Source of the DNA: Pseudomonadota bacterium
Lineage (GTDB): Bacteria; Bdellovibrionota_C; UBA2361; OMII01
Direction: 5' to 3'
Assembly: GCA_026390555.1 (NCBI GenBank)
Contig: JAPLFS010000074.1
Span: 1-64,000, forward strand
DNA length: 64,000 nt
Below the pieces are notes generated by a model that saw nothing but the letters and a program-made list of their open reading frames with translations, was not told the DNA's origin and searched no databases. The position numbers were made by a program, and so were the translations under genes. Each line of letters begins with the position of its first letter. Positions within the stretch are counted from its first letter, which is position 1. Shown here in pieces: positions 27,168-35,841 of this stretch.

Positions 27168-28460
27168 CTAATCACTAACCAATGCAGCAAGTGTCACAGA
27201 TCTCGGATCGCCTTTGGGACCGAGACTTTGATAAACCTTCCCCATTTCAACCCCCATAAACATAGAGGAGCGCTTCTTAAATACCGCATCGCGAATATCT
27301 GCAACAGAGACAGAATCTGGTGTGCGCATCAGTAGGATCGGCATATCTCGCCCCTCACCGCGCATTATGATCCCCGCTTGCTCAAGGGCAAGTAGGCTCG
27401 TTTTTAATACCATCGAGCTACATCCCAGGGTTTCTGCGATTTCCAACTCATTCGGGACCTTTTCACCCCGTTTAAAAGCCCTGGCTATCATAACAAGGCT
27501 CTGAACAGCGATAACCATCGCCCCATCACCGAAGCTCATTAGTGAGCGCTTCCATAACTTGCCAACCCGCGGCAGATGCTGTGCCTGATAAGAGATTTCA
27601 GCCCCAAAGAGAACAACCGTCCAACAGATATATAGCCAAAAGAGAAAGATTGGAACTAAAGCGATCGCCTCATATACACGCGTATAGGTAGCGAAGCGAA
27701 TCAGATAAAATGCAAACCAGTGCTTGGCAAAACCGAACAGCATAGAGGCGGTAATTGCACCAAAAAGGGCGGGAATAATCTTAACCGGGGCCTTTGGTAC
27801 TAAATAGTACAGCGCTACGAAAGCCAGAAAGTCTATTAGAAATGGGAGCAGATCCCGGTAGAGCGCCGTCAGGACCCCGAGCCCCGCAAAAAGTGGTTCA
27901 ACCTTAACGCTAGTGTAGTAGCCAGATATGGCAAAAAACGGAAGCAGTACGATAATAGCGCAGAAGATCGCCAGTCGATCCGTAATCGTGCGCACCTCAT
28001 ACACCTGCCATACCTGATTTAATGTGGACTCGATTGAATTGAGCAGAAGCAGCGAAGTTACAACTAGGGTAATTAAGACAACGAAATTAAGCCCCCGCAT
28101 GTTCTCACTAAACTGCTGCAGATAGGGCAGCAGATCCTGGAGCGCGGTCCCCGGTACAAATTGTCGAAACAGGAACTGCTGCACCTGCGCCATGCTATCT
28201 TCGGTCTGCATAAACGCTGCAAGGATTCCGAAGCAGAGCGCCGTAAGAGGAACCAATGAGAGCAGTGAGGAGTATGCAAGTGAGGCAGCTCGAGAGAATC
28301 CGTTATCCCAGTAAAAACGATCACATGATGAGAGCAGTACCCTGAAGAACCACTTCACCTCGCCCAGCAGCAGAAGTCCCTTGTGGCGTATCCCCACCCT
28401 CGGTTTCGTATGCTTTGTTACCTCCTGCTCATCAATCGTGTTCATGCATGCCTGTGTCAT
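27168..28460 (-). CDS. YihY/BrkB family membrane protein with a winged-helix tail
   Basis: 430 residues. The N-terminal 300 residues carry six hydrophobic segments and the YihY signatures RFYWDNGFSRAASLAYSSLLSLVPL and LPFFAISGYYTS; the family was once misnamed RNase BN and its role is unknown. The last 110 residues are soluble and look like a winged helix (VPNELEIAETLGCSSMVLKT, LLALEQAGIIMRGEGRD), an extension seen in some family members. It heads the operon with the two M16 genes. Promoter position upstream of 28460 is not clear. Confidence 0.88.
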   Translation of the reverse strand: MTQACMNTIDEQEVTKHTKPRVGIRHKGLLLLGEVKWFFRVLLSSCDRFYWDNGFSRAASLAYSSLLSLVPLTALCFGILAAFMQTEDSMAQVQQFLFRQFVPGTALQDLLPYLQQFSENMRGLNFVVLITLVVTSLLLLNSIESTLNQVWQVYEVRTITDRLAIFCAIIVLLPFFAISGYYTSVKVEPLFAGLGVLTALYRDLLPFLIDFLAFVALYYLVPKAPVKIIPALFGAITASMLFGFAKHWFAFYLIRFATYTRVYEAIALVPIFLFWLYICWTVVLFGAEISYQAQHLPRVGKLWKRSLMSFGDGAMVIAVQSLVMIARAFKRGEKVPNELEIAETLGCSSMVLKTSLLALEQAGIIMRGEGRDMPILLMRTPDSVSVADIRDAVFKKRSSMFMGVEMGKVYQSLGPKGDPRSVTLAALVSD

Positions 28461-28701
28461 CGGTACTGATAATGGGGCTAACCAACTGAAAGCTCAATAC
28501 GCTTAGGTTATGATGCCCTCTCGTTCCAGGTTTATCTGTAAAACTAACGTTAAACGTCATAAAATATAGTGCGTATCGTGGTTCATGCTATGGAATTGCC
28601 CCCTCTCTATCTCCCCCCTCCCCCTCTCTCTAGACCGCCGTTCTATAATGTCGCCGTATGGAGGGGTCGGCAGCTGATGGCGCTTAAGCTAGGATAGGCT
28701 G

Positions 28702-29004
28702 ATGAGTATTACCTGTTTCCACTGCAAAAAACCGCTTGAGCTCGCTAGCTCTCAAAGCGTTACAAGAATTGGCTTTAGGGATAGCTGCCTATACTGCCAT
28801 GCCGACCTGCACGTCTGCTTGAACTGCGAGTTTCATGATCAGTCAGCGCATCACGACTGTCGAGAAAGCTCCGCTGAGTGGGTTAAGAATAAGGAGCGTA
28901 GCAACATCTGTGAGTATTTCAGGCCAAACACAGCGGCTGGCGCTCCCGCTAAAGATACTAAAAAAGGTGCGTTGAATGCACTCGATGATCTATTTAAGAA
29001 GTAA
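28702..29004 (+). CDS. Small Cys-rich zinc-ribbon-like protein
   Basis: 100 residues. Two CxxC pairs in the first third (CFHC, CLYC) and a further CLNC-EFHD-HHDC group fit one or two zinc sites. The pattern DLHVCLNCEFHD, then ER.NICEYF, is shared by a widespread family of uncharacterised proteobacterial proteins. The tail (KDTKKGALNALDDLFKK) is basic. The gene is preceded by a pyrimidine-rich tract at about 28594-28632 and is convergent with the HD hydrolase gene, 28 bp away. No function is known. Confidence 0.75.
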   Translation: MSITCFHCKKPLELASSQSVTRIGFRDSCLYCHADLHVCLNCEFHDQSAHHDCRESSAEWVKNKERSNICEYFRPNTAAGAPAKDTKKGALNALDDLFKK

Positions 29005-29032
29005 TGGAGAGAATCTCAGTAGGTTATACTAA

Positions 29033-30499
29033 CTAGTGCCTTACCGGTAGGTTCTTACAGATAGAGAGGGACACCGCCAGAATACCTTCGAGTTTAATCT
29101 GCTTAAGCTCCGCAAGCTTGCGCATAGTGTCGCTATACTCAATTAAAGGGACCAGAGAGCCATTCGCACACATGACGCTCGGCGCCTTATTAAGGTCCCT
29201 CTCAAAATTAATCGTATGCTCAGATAACTCCATCATAGCGAACGCCTCCTCTCGCCCGGACTCTCGTACAAGTTTGCGCAGGAGCTCTCGATTTTCATCG
29301 GTTAACGGCACCTGTTTAAAGGATCTTCGATTAAGTATCTCGCAACTTAACTCCCGAAGAGCAACATCCTCTTCCTTAGCCCAGGACTTTAGGTGATTCC
29401 TGAACCAGCTCTCATCCATATTCATAAGGTGCTCAAGCGGCACCTGAACTGAGGCATCTGCTGCCAAGACAGCCTGCATGCCATCATCCGCAAAGGAAAG
29501 ATTGCCAGCACGATAAAGCGAACGGGCCCGCTCACCAACCTGCACACACATCATCTCATATATGCGCGCTACGGGATGCCCATAAACGTTTTCGTACAGA
29601 GCTGTACGACCGCTGAAAAACGGTTTAAGAGCCCCAACGCACCTCTCTAACATGACCAACTCACCAGCGGCTCCATCAGGAGTGGGGTGTATTCTTAACC
29701 CCTTAATGATAATCACCTGATCGTTAGTGCCGTAATTTACGCCACACATTAAGCTGTCGCGTCCAACCCAATCTCCGCGATCAACGTTCCACCCCCCGGC
29801 AGTTATAAGCTGCCAGGTCCAGCGCGGAACGCTCGGACATTCCGACATAATGCTATCTAATTTTTCTGCAGCTCCCTCTCCGATCACAGAGTTCAGGACC
29901 TCTCGTAGTCCCCCATCATGCTTGACTATCCTGCGCGAGATCTCCTCATGTGCATCCTTCTCCTTTGGAAACCAAACCTTTTGAGCGATATGAGACCCGG
30001 GCGCCACGTGTCCTATATCATGCAAAACTCCAAAAGCGACCACTACTGGCCCCCATTCTTCAATCTGTTTCAGCACGTGCGGATCGGTACTATGCATTCG
30101 GATAGAATTAAGCACCCTTGCTGTAAGCATGCCGACCCCAATTGAATGTCCAAATCTGTAATGAGTCGCATCCGGAAATACGCGCACCGCTCCCCCGATC
30201 TGTTTGATATCGTTTAAGCGCTGCACACAGTTGCAATCAAGTAGGCTGAGAACCACGCGCTCTAAAGGGCACGTTCTATCGATATCAATGCCGTGGTTAG
30301 GGTCCATCACCGAGCGCATAAAGAAGGGCTTCTGAACCTCTTTGCCGGTAAACTCGCGGTGGCGGTCGCTGCCCTGCCTCTGCTCCCGGACCTGATCGGT
30401 GGTACTAAGAAAACAGCTTTGGAGAGGATTAGATTTCGAGTCGGTCTGGGATCCTTCTGGCGGTTGTCCTGCGCTGTGCTGATCTGAGCTCTGGTTCAC
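29033..30499 (-). CDS. HD-domain phosphohydrolase
   Basis: 488 residues. The SAMHD1/dGTPase-like pattern is visible: CNCVQRLNDIKQIGGAVRVF, THYRFGHSIGV (first His) and VVAFGVLHDIGHVAPGSH (HD pair), with another Asp later in the core. Such enzymes hydrolyse nucleotides or related phosphates; the exact substrate cannot be predicted. The first 60 residues are polar and low in complexity (DQHSAGQPPEGSQTDSKS) and are probably disordered. The C-terminal third is helical. It lies 125 bp downstream of the TPR gene that closes the type III secretion operon and could be read from the same transcript, but a link is not shown. Confidence 0.82.
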   Translation of the reverse strand: MNQSSDQHSAGQPPEGSQTDSKSNPLQSCFLSTTDQVREQRQGSDRHREFTGKEVQKPFFMRSVMDPNHGIDIDRTCPLERVVLSLLDCNCVQRLNDIKQIGGAVRVFPDATHYRFGHSIGVGMLTARVLNSIRMHSTDPHVLKQIEEWGPVVVAFGVLHDIGHVAPGSHIAQKVWFPKEKDAHEEISRRIVKHDGGLREVLNSVIGEGAAEKLDSIMSECPSVPRWTWQLITAGGWNVDRGDWVGRDSLMCGVNYGTNDQVIIIKGLRIHPTPDGAAGELVMLERCVGALKPFFSGRTALYENVYGHPVARIYEMMCVQVGERARSLYRAGNLSFADDGMQAVLAADASVQVPLEHLMNMDESWFRNHLKSWAKEEDVALRELSCEILNRRSFKQVPLTDENRELLRKLVRESGREEAFAMMELSEHTINFERDLNKAPSVMCANGSLVPLIEYSDTMRKLAELKQIKLEGILAVSLSICKNLPVRH

Positions 30500-30623
30500 G
30501 GCTATTTACCTAGTATAACAAGTGGAGCAGATTGTACCCTGCTACAAGCGCCTACTCAAAGGATAGTTAATAAAGGCGCAAATAACTAAGATTACGAGAA
30601 GTTAGCCTAGCCTCTGTTCTGCC

Positions 30624-31058
30624 CTAGCCTCTATTCTGATAACGTGCCAACTGCATTTTAAAGAAGCGGCTTACATGTGGGTTACTCACCCCGCCCTGCT
30701 CGATCCGCTCTCCGACCTCGCCTAGGTATGTCCCCGCCGTACTTAGGTCCTTAAGCGCTAGCGCTGCTGTTACGATATACAACATCGCCTCGATGCTCTC
30801 TGGGGCTATCCTCAGTGCTTGCTTTGCGGCGTTTAAAACCCCCTCATAATTCCCAGATATGGAACGCAAGAATGCGGTACCGAGCCAAGCCGGTGCAAAA
30901 TCTGATGCCACCTCATTAAGGCCATTCATGATCGCTTCAGCACGTCGGTGCTGACCAGACTCAAGCCACAGCTTACCCAGTTCGTATATATCGAAGAGCT
31001 CATCTTGAGAGTAACTTTTACGGAGCAGTTCCGCTGCCCTCTTTGCTGGAAGCTCCAC
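30624..31058 (-). CDS. TPR protein, possible type III secretion chaperone
   Basis: 144 residues, almost all helical, with at least three tetratricopeptide units (LGKLWLESGQHRRAEAIMNG, GNYEGVLNAAKQALRIAPES, ALALKDLSTAGTYLGEVGER). Small TPR proteins of this size at the end of injectisome operons include SctG-type needle chaperones and class II translocator chaperones. Its start overlaps the stop of the 82-residue gene upstream. The role as a chaperone is inferred from fold, size and position only. Confidence 0.7.
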   Translation of the reverse strand: MELPAKRAAELLRKSYSQDELFDIYELGKLWLESGQHRRAEAIMNGLNEVASDFAPAWLGTAFLRSISGNYEGVLNAAKQALRIAPESIEAMLYIVTAALALKDLSTAGTYLGEVGERIEQGGVSNPHVSRFFKMQLARYQNRG

Positions 31059-31306
31059 TACTCACCTCCCATGGGCTTAACGGCTAGCCAATCAAGGATC
31101 TGCCGAAGCATCGCCTCCTCGGCTGTATAGCGCCGCTCAAGCTCCTTGCTCTTAGCCTCCTCGCGCAAGGTCTCAACCTTTTCGTGACGGGCGAAGAGGG
31201 AGGAAACTAGATTCTCTAAACGGGTCAAATTTCCGCACGATGGCAGAAGGGATAAAAGTGGCGAGAGTGAGAAGGGATCCGGCGGACCCCCGACATTGCC
31301 TGACAT
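31058..31306 (-). CDS. Small coiled-coil protein in the type III secretion operon
   Basis: 82 residues. A Pro-rich start (GGPPDPFSLSPLLSLLP) is followed by a single strong coiled coil (NLVSSLFARHEKVETLREEA, ELERRYTAEEAMLRQILDWL). Size and helix content are like a needle subunit (SctF) or its co-chaperone SctE, and it precedes a TPR gene as in E-F-G clusters, but there is no sequence signature to settle it. It overlaps the TPR gene and starts 16 bases after the SctU-like gene. Confidence 0.55.
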   Translation of the reverse strand: MSGNVGGPPDPFSLSPLLSLLPSCGNLTRLENLVSSLFARHEKVETLREEAKSKELERRYTAEEAMLRQILDWLAVKPMGGE

Positions 31307-31322
31307 AGCGTAATCCTAAATT

Positions 31323-31940
31323 CTAGCGGCCACCTAAGCCATCGTGCTTGGGTACTCGGTTTTGATAGAGAAACCGTACCCGCGCCGTAACAGCCACTAG
31401 TATAGCCAAAAATACGCATTCAACAATCACACGAGTTGAGAGTCGCTCAATAAAGGAGCTCCTGGCCTGCTCTGAAGAGCTAATCAGACTCGGATCGCTT
31501 AAGAGCTCCGTTGAAGCCCTTAACCAAAGAAAGAGATCCCCCGTTAGGGCATAGAGCAGCTCTGCCCCGAGCGCCACCCCAAGCGCTAAGAGAGCTAGCT
31601 GAACTAGGACGCCGGTTCGTTCTATCGGACGCCATTTGATTGCAATCAGCTTAGCCGAGATAGAGAACCCGTTCAGCAACAGCGAAAAGATTACCCCTGC
31701 TAGTACGGCAACCACGCTCGTTGTTACAACCAGTGAGAGTAGCGATCTTGCAAGCCTCTCTAGTCCCGTAACGTCCACTGGCATCGACCCCGTTACTGTG
31801 CTCCCCTTAAGGGTAAACAGCAGGGTTATAAGTACGGCGCTTAAGATCACCGCGCGTGTTGCCAGCGGACTTCTAAATATGATCCCTTGCGCCTTGAGCT
31901 CCTGAAGCTCCTCGCGCGTTGGTAAGACCCGCTCCTCCAT
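31323..31940 (-). CDS. sctU: SctU/FlhB-like protein, membrane domain only
   Basis: 205 residues. The N-terminus EERVLPTREELQELKAQGII aligns by eye with the FlhB/SctU start (EEPTPKRLREAREKGQ...RS), and four hydrophobic segments follow (about 28-43, 66-90, 110-133, 172-190). The protein ends just after the fourth helix (ARVRFLYQNRVPKHDGLGGR), where normal SctU continues into a 130-150-residue cytoplasmic domain with the self-cleaving NPTH motif. No NPTH or related sequence is found in the next 300 bases in any frame. It follows sctR-sctS-sctT in the usual order and begins two bases after SctT. SctU normally switches substrate class; how this form would do so is unclear. Confidence 0.65.
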   Translation of the reverse strand: MEERVLPTREELQELKAQGIIFRSPLATRAVILSAVLITLLFTLKGSTVTGSMPVDVTGLERLARSLLSLVVTTSVVAVLAGVIFSLLLNGFSISAKLIAIKWRPIERTGVLVQLALLALGVALGAELLYALTGDLFLWLRASTELLSDPSLISSSEQARSSFIERLSTRVIVECVFLAILVAVTARVRFLYQNRVPKHDGLGGR

Positions 31941-31942
31941 CG

Positions 31943-32548
31943 TTACCTCGTCATCTCAATAACTACCGTTGCAACCCTGCCAGCTAGTCCCTCTGCAATG
32001 AAGGACCACCCAGATACGATCAACGTTATCGATAAAACACATCGCAAGGTCTTCAGCACTCCGGCGTACTCGACGCTCTTAAGACCGGCTGTAATCCACC
32101 TAAGCGGCAGTTCAAAAAGTAGTACCGCCAGCATAACAATAACGACCGTCATTGCGCACACAACGGTAAGTTCCTGCGTAAGGCGCAGGAGATCGACTAG
32201 ATCTGCGCGGTTAACATAACTAGCACCGTGCACAACGCGCTCCTCGGCCCTATGCACGAGGCTGAGAACAAGTGGGTTACAGATCATCGCAAGTAGGGTT
32301 GCAAGGGTTGCAAGCAACGCTGCTGAACGCGCGCTCCCCTCAGAAAAGCACCAACGATAGAGAATAGATACCGAGGTTCCGCTTGCTATTGGAGCCGGTA
32401 TAAGGAGCATCGTAGCCAAAGACAGGATACCGATTGAATGCGCTGTGGTTGTGCCCCCTCCCACTATCAACGAGTACACGAGCGCTACTGATATGCAGCT
32501 CAGCGCAAGGGGCCCTAGGATCGATAGGATCAGCACCAAGAAGATCAC
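31943..32548 (-). CDS. sctT: Type III secretion export apparatus protein SctT-like
   Basis: 201 residues with about six hydrophobic segments, somewhat shorter than usual SctT/FliR (about 250-260). SctT joins SctR and SctS to make the helical export gate in the inner membrane. The sequence is divergent: no single motif is decisive, though the Pro in LLIPAPIASGTS and the long polar loop (RAEERVVHGASYVNRADLVD) fit the family plan. The call rests chiefly on its position between sctS (three bases upstream) and the SctU-like gene (two bases downstream). Confidence 0.6.
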   Translation of the reverse strand: MIFLVLILSILGPLALSCISVALVYSLIVGGGTTTAHSIGILSLATMLLIPAPIASGTSVSILYRWCFSEGSARSAALLATLATLLAMICNPLVLSLVHRAEERVVHGASYVNRADLVDLLRLTQELTVVCAMTVVIVMLAVLLFELPLRWITAGLKSVEYAGVLKTLRCVLSITLIVSGWSFIAEGLAGRVATVVIEMTR

Positions 32549-32551
32549 GCT

Positions 32552-32794
32552 TTACCTCAACGCTACCTGCATTAACTCCACAAACGAATCTGTGGCAGAT
32601 GCACCGAACGCTATTATCACCAGAGCCAGCACAAGAACTCGCACGGCATACTGAAGCCCCTCATCGCGAATACCAAGCATGCCCAGCATTAATGATCCGA
32701 TCAGGGCACCCAGCGGAATAAGTAACGTTGGCACACACACCATTATGAGCACTCGTAATGTCTGTTCAAATAGATCTAGTATCTGAGTATCCAT
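32552..32794 (-). CDS. sctS: Type III secretion export apparatus protein SctS
   Basis: 80 residues, two membrane helices separated by a short polar loop, the exact size and plan of SctS/FliQ. The first helix (TLRVLIMVCVPTLLIPLGAL) contains the Pro typical of the family, and the second (ALVIIAFGASATDSFVELMQ) ends with the usual amphipathic tail. Four SctS copies wrap the SctR/SctT core. It lies eight bases after sctR. Confidence 0.85.
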   Translation of the reverse strand: MDTQILDLFEQTLRVLIMVCVPTLLIPLGALIGSLMLGMLGIRDEGLQYAVRVLVLALVIIAFGASATDSFVELMQVALR

Positions 32795-32802
32795 GCTAGT
32801 GC

Positions 32803-33390
32803 TTAACCTCCAAGCCCCAAGACCTTACTAGCAAAAAGCCCCCATCCATTTACGGTTAGAAAGAGCAGGAGCTTTAGGGGCATCGAAACGACCTGAACGC
32901 CTAGCTGCTGCATGCCTATCAGCGCAAGTAGGTGCGCGACAAGGAGATCGAGCGCAACGAACGGAATAAGCAGCATAACACCGAGCGTTAGTGCCTCTTT
33001 AAGCTGCGAAAAGAGGAATGCCGGAGCGATCGCCTTTAGGTTATCCTTAAGTTCCCCCTCTCCTGGAACGGCATCGGGACCATAGAGTGCTCGCGCTATC
33101 CCCTGGTCAATTCCGGACACCATGCGCGGGGTGAGGGATTTTGTCACGGCTGCTACATCCGGTTGCGATGCTCCGGAAAAGAAGAGCTCCGGATAGCCGA
33201 CCTTTTTAAGCTCGATGGGGGCGTCAAGAATTGCTATTCCAAACGCTACAACTAGGCACACCACTCCGAACTCTATACCCACCAGTCCGGCCCCGTAGCG
33301 AAAGACAGAGAGCACCGTCGCTACCTTTATAAAGGAGGAGAAAAGTAAGAGGGTAACTATCAGAGTAAAGAATGAGCCAGAGCTGTCCAT
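32803..33390 (-). CDS. sctR: Type III secretion export apparatus protein SctR
   Basis: 195 residues, slightly short for the family (about 215). The C-terminal signature is clear: FVALDLLVAHLLALIGMQQL and VVSMPLKLLLFLTVNGWGLF match the FliP/SctR pattern (dLvva..L...GM..v.P..islPfKL.lFv..dGW). Three or four hydrophobic segments frame a periplasmic loop of about 60 residues. SctR pentamers form the core of the export gate. It is first of the R-S-T-U group and is preceded by 95 bp separating it from a lipoprotein gene. Confidence 0.92.
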   Translation of the reverse strand: MDSSGSFFTLIVTLLLFSSFIKVATVLSVFRYGAGLVGIEFGVVCLVVAFGIAILDAPIELKKVGYPELFFSGASQPDVAAVTKSLTPRMVSGIDQGIARALYGPDAVPGEGELKDNLKAIAPAFLFSQLKEALTLGVMLLIPFVALDLLVAHLLALIGMQQLGVQVVSMPLKLLLFLTVNGWGLFASKVLGLGG

Positions 33391-33485
33391 GCCGAGATTA
33401 TATATCTCTGCTGGTATCCACAGCCAGTCCCTATTTATTGCTATACTAGTTTCTAAGAGCGCTGGACTCTGATTCCGTTACGGAA

Positions 33486-34214
33486 CTACCAGACCTTGAG
33501 AGTAACGCTCGACATAGGCTTGATAGCCTGGTCCGGCTGACTCGTACAGATCTCCTCAATATCATCAGCCCAGATCCTTATTGTGTGCTTTGAGTGTTTA
33601 AACCACGTTAGATCGTTTATACTTACTATATCAATCTGGCCGTACTCACGGTCTTTAAACTCAGCGATAACCTCCTTGCTTGCGCCGTCCTTAAAGCGCC
33701 CCTCAAATGCGGTTGTTCCCTGACTAAGCGCACCTATGGCGATATATCCGATCGTATTCAACCAGACCTTGGTGGGAACAACCTCTACGATGGCAAGCTC
33801 AATGATCAGGGTTTCGCTATCTGGAACCTCTACCAATTTGAACCTTTCGGGTGACTCTGCGGTAAAGCGTGCTCCTACCTCTTGACGAAAGTACTCACCT
33901 AGGTCCTGCGCCTGAGAGCTCTGATCCCCAGGAGCGAAACTGCTATTGTCCCACCAGTCATGCTTTAGGAGGTGTGTTGTATCAACTGGCGCAACGTATA
34001 CTTTTTTGTAAGAGCTATAGTTAATCCCCGGCTTAAACCACACGGCGTTGAATGGTAGCCTGTCAACGCCCTCATGCATCAGTTGCGGCTGCTCAAGAAA
34101 GCCGGCATCCGGCGCAGCGGTGGCGCGGCATCCGGTTAGTTTAAGACACATTGCTATCAACAACATCGCGATAAAAGCCGCATGATTCTGCACTAACTGA
34201 TCAATTCTTATCAT
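33486..34214 (-). CDS. DUF3313-like lipoprotein
   Basis: 242 residues with a signal peptide and lipobox LKLTGC. The mature part matches the general look of DUF3313 lipoproteins: WFKPGINYSSYKKVYVAPVD near the start, then LGEYFRQEVGARF and FKLVEVPDSETLIIELAIVE. Such proteins sit in the outer membrane; their role is not known. It lies inside the type III secretion operon, between the HTTM gene and sctR. I infer it may stand in for an outer-membrane or pilotin component, but it could also be an unrelated insertion. Confidence 0.75.
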   Translation of the reverse strand: MIRIDQLVQNHAAFIAMLLIAMCLKLTGCRATAAPDAGFLEQPQLMHEGVDRLPFNAVWFKPGINYSSYKKVYVAPVDTTHLLKHDWWDNSSFAPGDQSSQAQDLGEYFRQEVGARFTAESPERFKLVEVPDSETLIIELAIVEVVPTKVWLNTIGYIAIGALSQGTTAFEGRFKDGASKEVIAEFKDREYGQIDIVSINDLTWFKHSKHTIRIWADDIEEICTSQPDQAIKPMSSVTLKVW

Positions 34215-34365
34215 AACGCTCTATTGTCTATCTTTAATATTTAGCCTATTCCGCTTGGCCCTTAAATAACATGCCTAAAGGAATTTGCAAACTGCTTTAG
34301 CCGTGGCACTTAGACCATAACAGCATCACATGCCTACGATTGAAGCGAGCCTGGCAGAGATTCAA

Positions 34366-35796
34366 CTACCACTCACACCGCTTCTCGCTACCTTCACCTA
34401 TCGGCCCGAAAAAAAGTAGCTTCCTGGCGAGCCACCCAGGGCAATCAACCGGTAGTTGACCACCCCTCTTAGCTATTAACCTCTGACCGTTACGAATATA
34501 TTGCACAGTTGTATCAACGGCTGGGGTTCTGGGGGTGTCCTCCATATTTGCAAGGTATGTGCAGAGAGCGATATAGGGGAGCTCCCGTCCAGGGGCTTCA
34601 ATTTTTCGGGAGAATTCGGCATCACTAGCTGAGATTACCTCCACCCGATCCGCCAGCAATCCAAAAATATCCGCGCTGCAGGGAGCAAGTAGATGATTTG
34701 CCCCCACAGCATCAAGGCGCAGGTTGCTATACATCGCAAAAGAGTTGCGCGATTTTACCCCTAGATACGGGCAAAGGCCATTAATTATTGCAAGAGCGAG
34801 TATCGTCCAGGCCGGGGCCTTCCAGCTCCTGATCGGCGGTGTTGCTCCTCGTATCAGATCGCCTATGGCCAGAGGTACTAGGTTAATTAAAAGCCCGCTC
34901 GCAAAGATCATGAAGAATAAGTACCGCAGGATAATCCAGGTAGGGGGCTCGATAATATTTATCCCGACACATAGGAGTGTTACCGACATTGCGACGGCGG
35001 CAAAAGGTGTGAGGACTCGCCAAAACGACACCCCACGTTCCCAGATCCTCTCGGCAGCGTGCTCAGGTAGCCAGCTTATTAAAAGGATAAACATCGCAGC
35101 GGAGAAGTTGGCGAAGTACTTTACGTAATCGGTGGCGAGGGCCAGGTGAAAGGCAACCCCAAAGGCAACACCGAGCATACGGGTCCTCGGCACCAATAGG
35201 AGCAAACATATCAGAACCTCACTCAGTATAGACCACCAGATTGCGCCATGAAGTAAGTTAGGAGCTATTGCTACATCGAGTGAAAAGCCGTGCAGTACAA
35301 GAGCCTGCTTGAGGAATGTAGCGGCGCAGCTAGTTACTGGATTTATGTAGGCCTCGTTGAGTTTAGCTAGTGCGGCAAAAAGGTAGACGATAATGGTAAG
35401 ACACTGCAGTGTGGTAGTAATGCGCTCTGAGGAGCTGCTGGTGAGCACTCCCGCACCCATAGTGAGGCTGCTCCTGCGCACTACCCCCTGGGAGAGAATG
35501 GTCAAAGCTACGAGAGCAAGTACGATGCGATGATTTGGCAGGGCTGGAAGTTGTATTAATGCGATCACAAGAAAGATAAGAGCGCTGGCCCGCAGTAGGA
35601 TTAGTGATCTGGGAGATCTGAGCAGCACTATGCCGACCAGTATAGCTAGTATGACTAGCAGTGTGCTGCACAGTTGCAACACATCGGTTTGGAGAGCTAG
35701 GACATTGCCGTTAAGTGATGTGAGCAGCGCAAACGCCCATGTTAGGGCTAGCAACCTAATGCGATAGAGCCTTATACCAGTATCAAAGAGGTGCAT
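34366..35796 (-). CDS. HTTM-domain membrane protein
   Basis: 476 residues with about ten hydrophobic segments. The segment IVYLFAALAKLNEAYINP, followed by WWSILSEVLICLLLLVPRTR and AFGVAFHLALA, is characteristic of HTTM proteins, the membrane domain shared with vitamin K-dependent gamma-carboxylase. The last 130 residues are soluble and periplasmic or cytoplasmic, with Cys residues (NHLLAPCSADIF, LPVDCPGW). It breaks the type III operon between sctQ (45 bp upstream) and the lipoprotein gene (about 150 bp downstream), in the same direction. Family members have no settled function; no carboxylase site can be claimed. Confidence 0.8.
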   Translation of the reverse strand: MHLFDTGIRLYRIRLLALTWAFALLTSLNGNVLALQTDVLQLCSTLLVILAILVGIVLLRSPRSLILLRASALIFLVIALIQLPALPNHRIVLALVALTILSQGVVRRSSLTMGAGVLTSSSSERITTTLQCLTIIVYLFAALAKLNEAYINPVTSCAATFLKQALVLHGFSLDVAIAPNLLHGAIWWSILSEVLICLLLLVPRTRMLGVAFGVAFHLALATDYVKYFANFSAAMFILLISWLPEHAAERIWERGVSFWRVLTPFAAVAMSVTLLCVGINIIEPPTWIILRYLFFMIFASGLLINLVPLAIGDLIRGATPPIRSWKAPAWTILALAIINGLCPYLGVKSRNSFAMYSNLRLDAVGANHLLAPCSADIFGLLADRVEVISASDAEFSRKIEAPGRELPYIALCTYLANMEDTPRTPAVDTTVQYIRNGQRLIAKRGGQLPVDCPGWLARKLLFFGPIGEGSEKRCEW

Positions 35797-35841
35797 GATT
35801 GCTGCTAATTATGGGTCTGTAACCATGAGCTATGTATAGAA

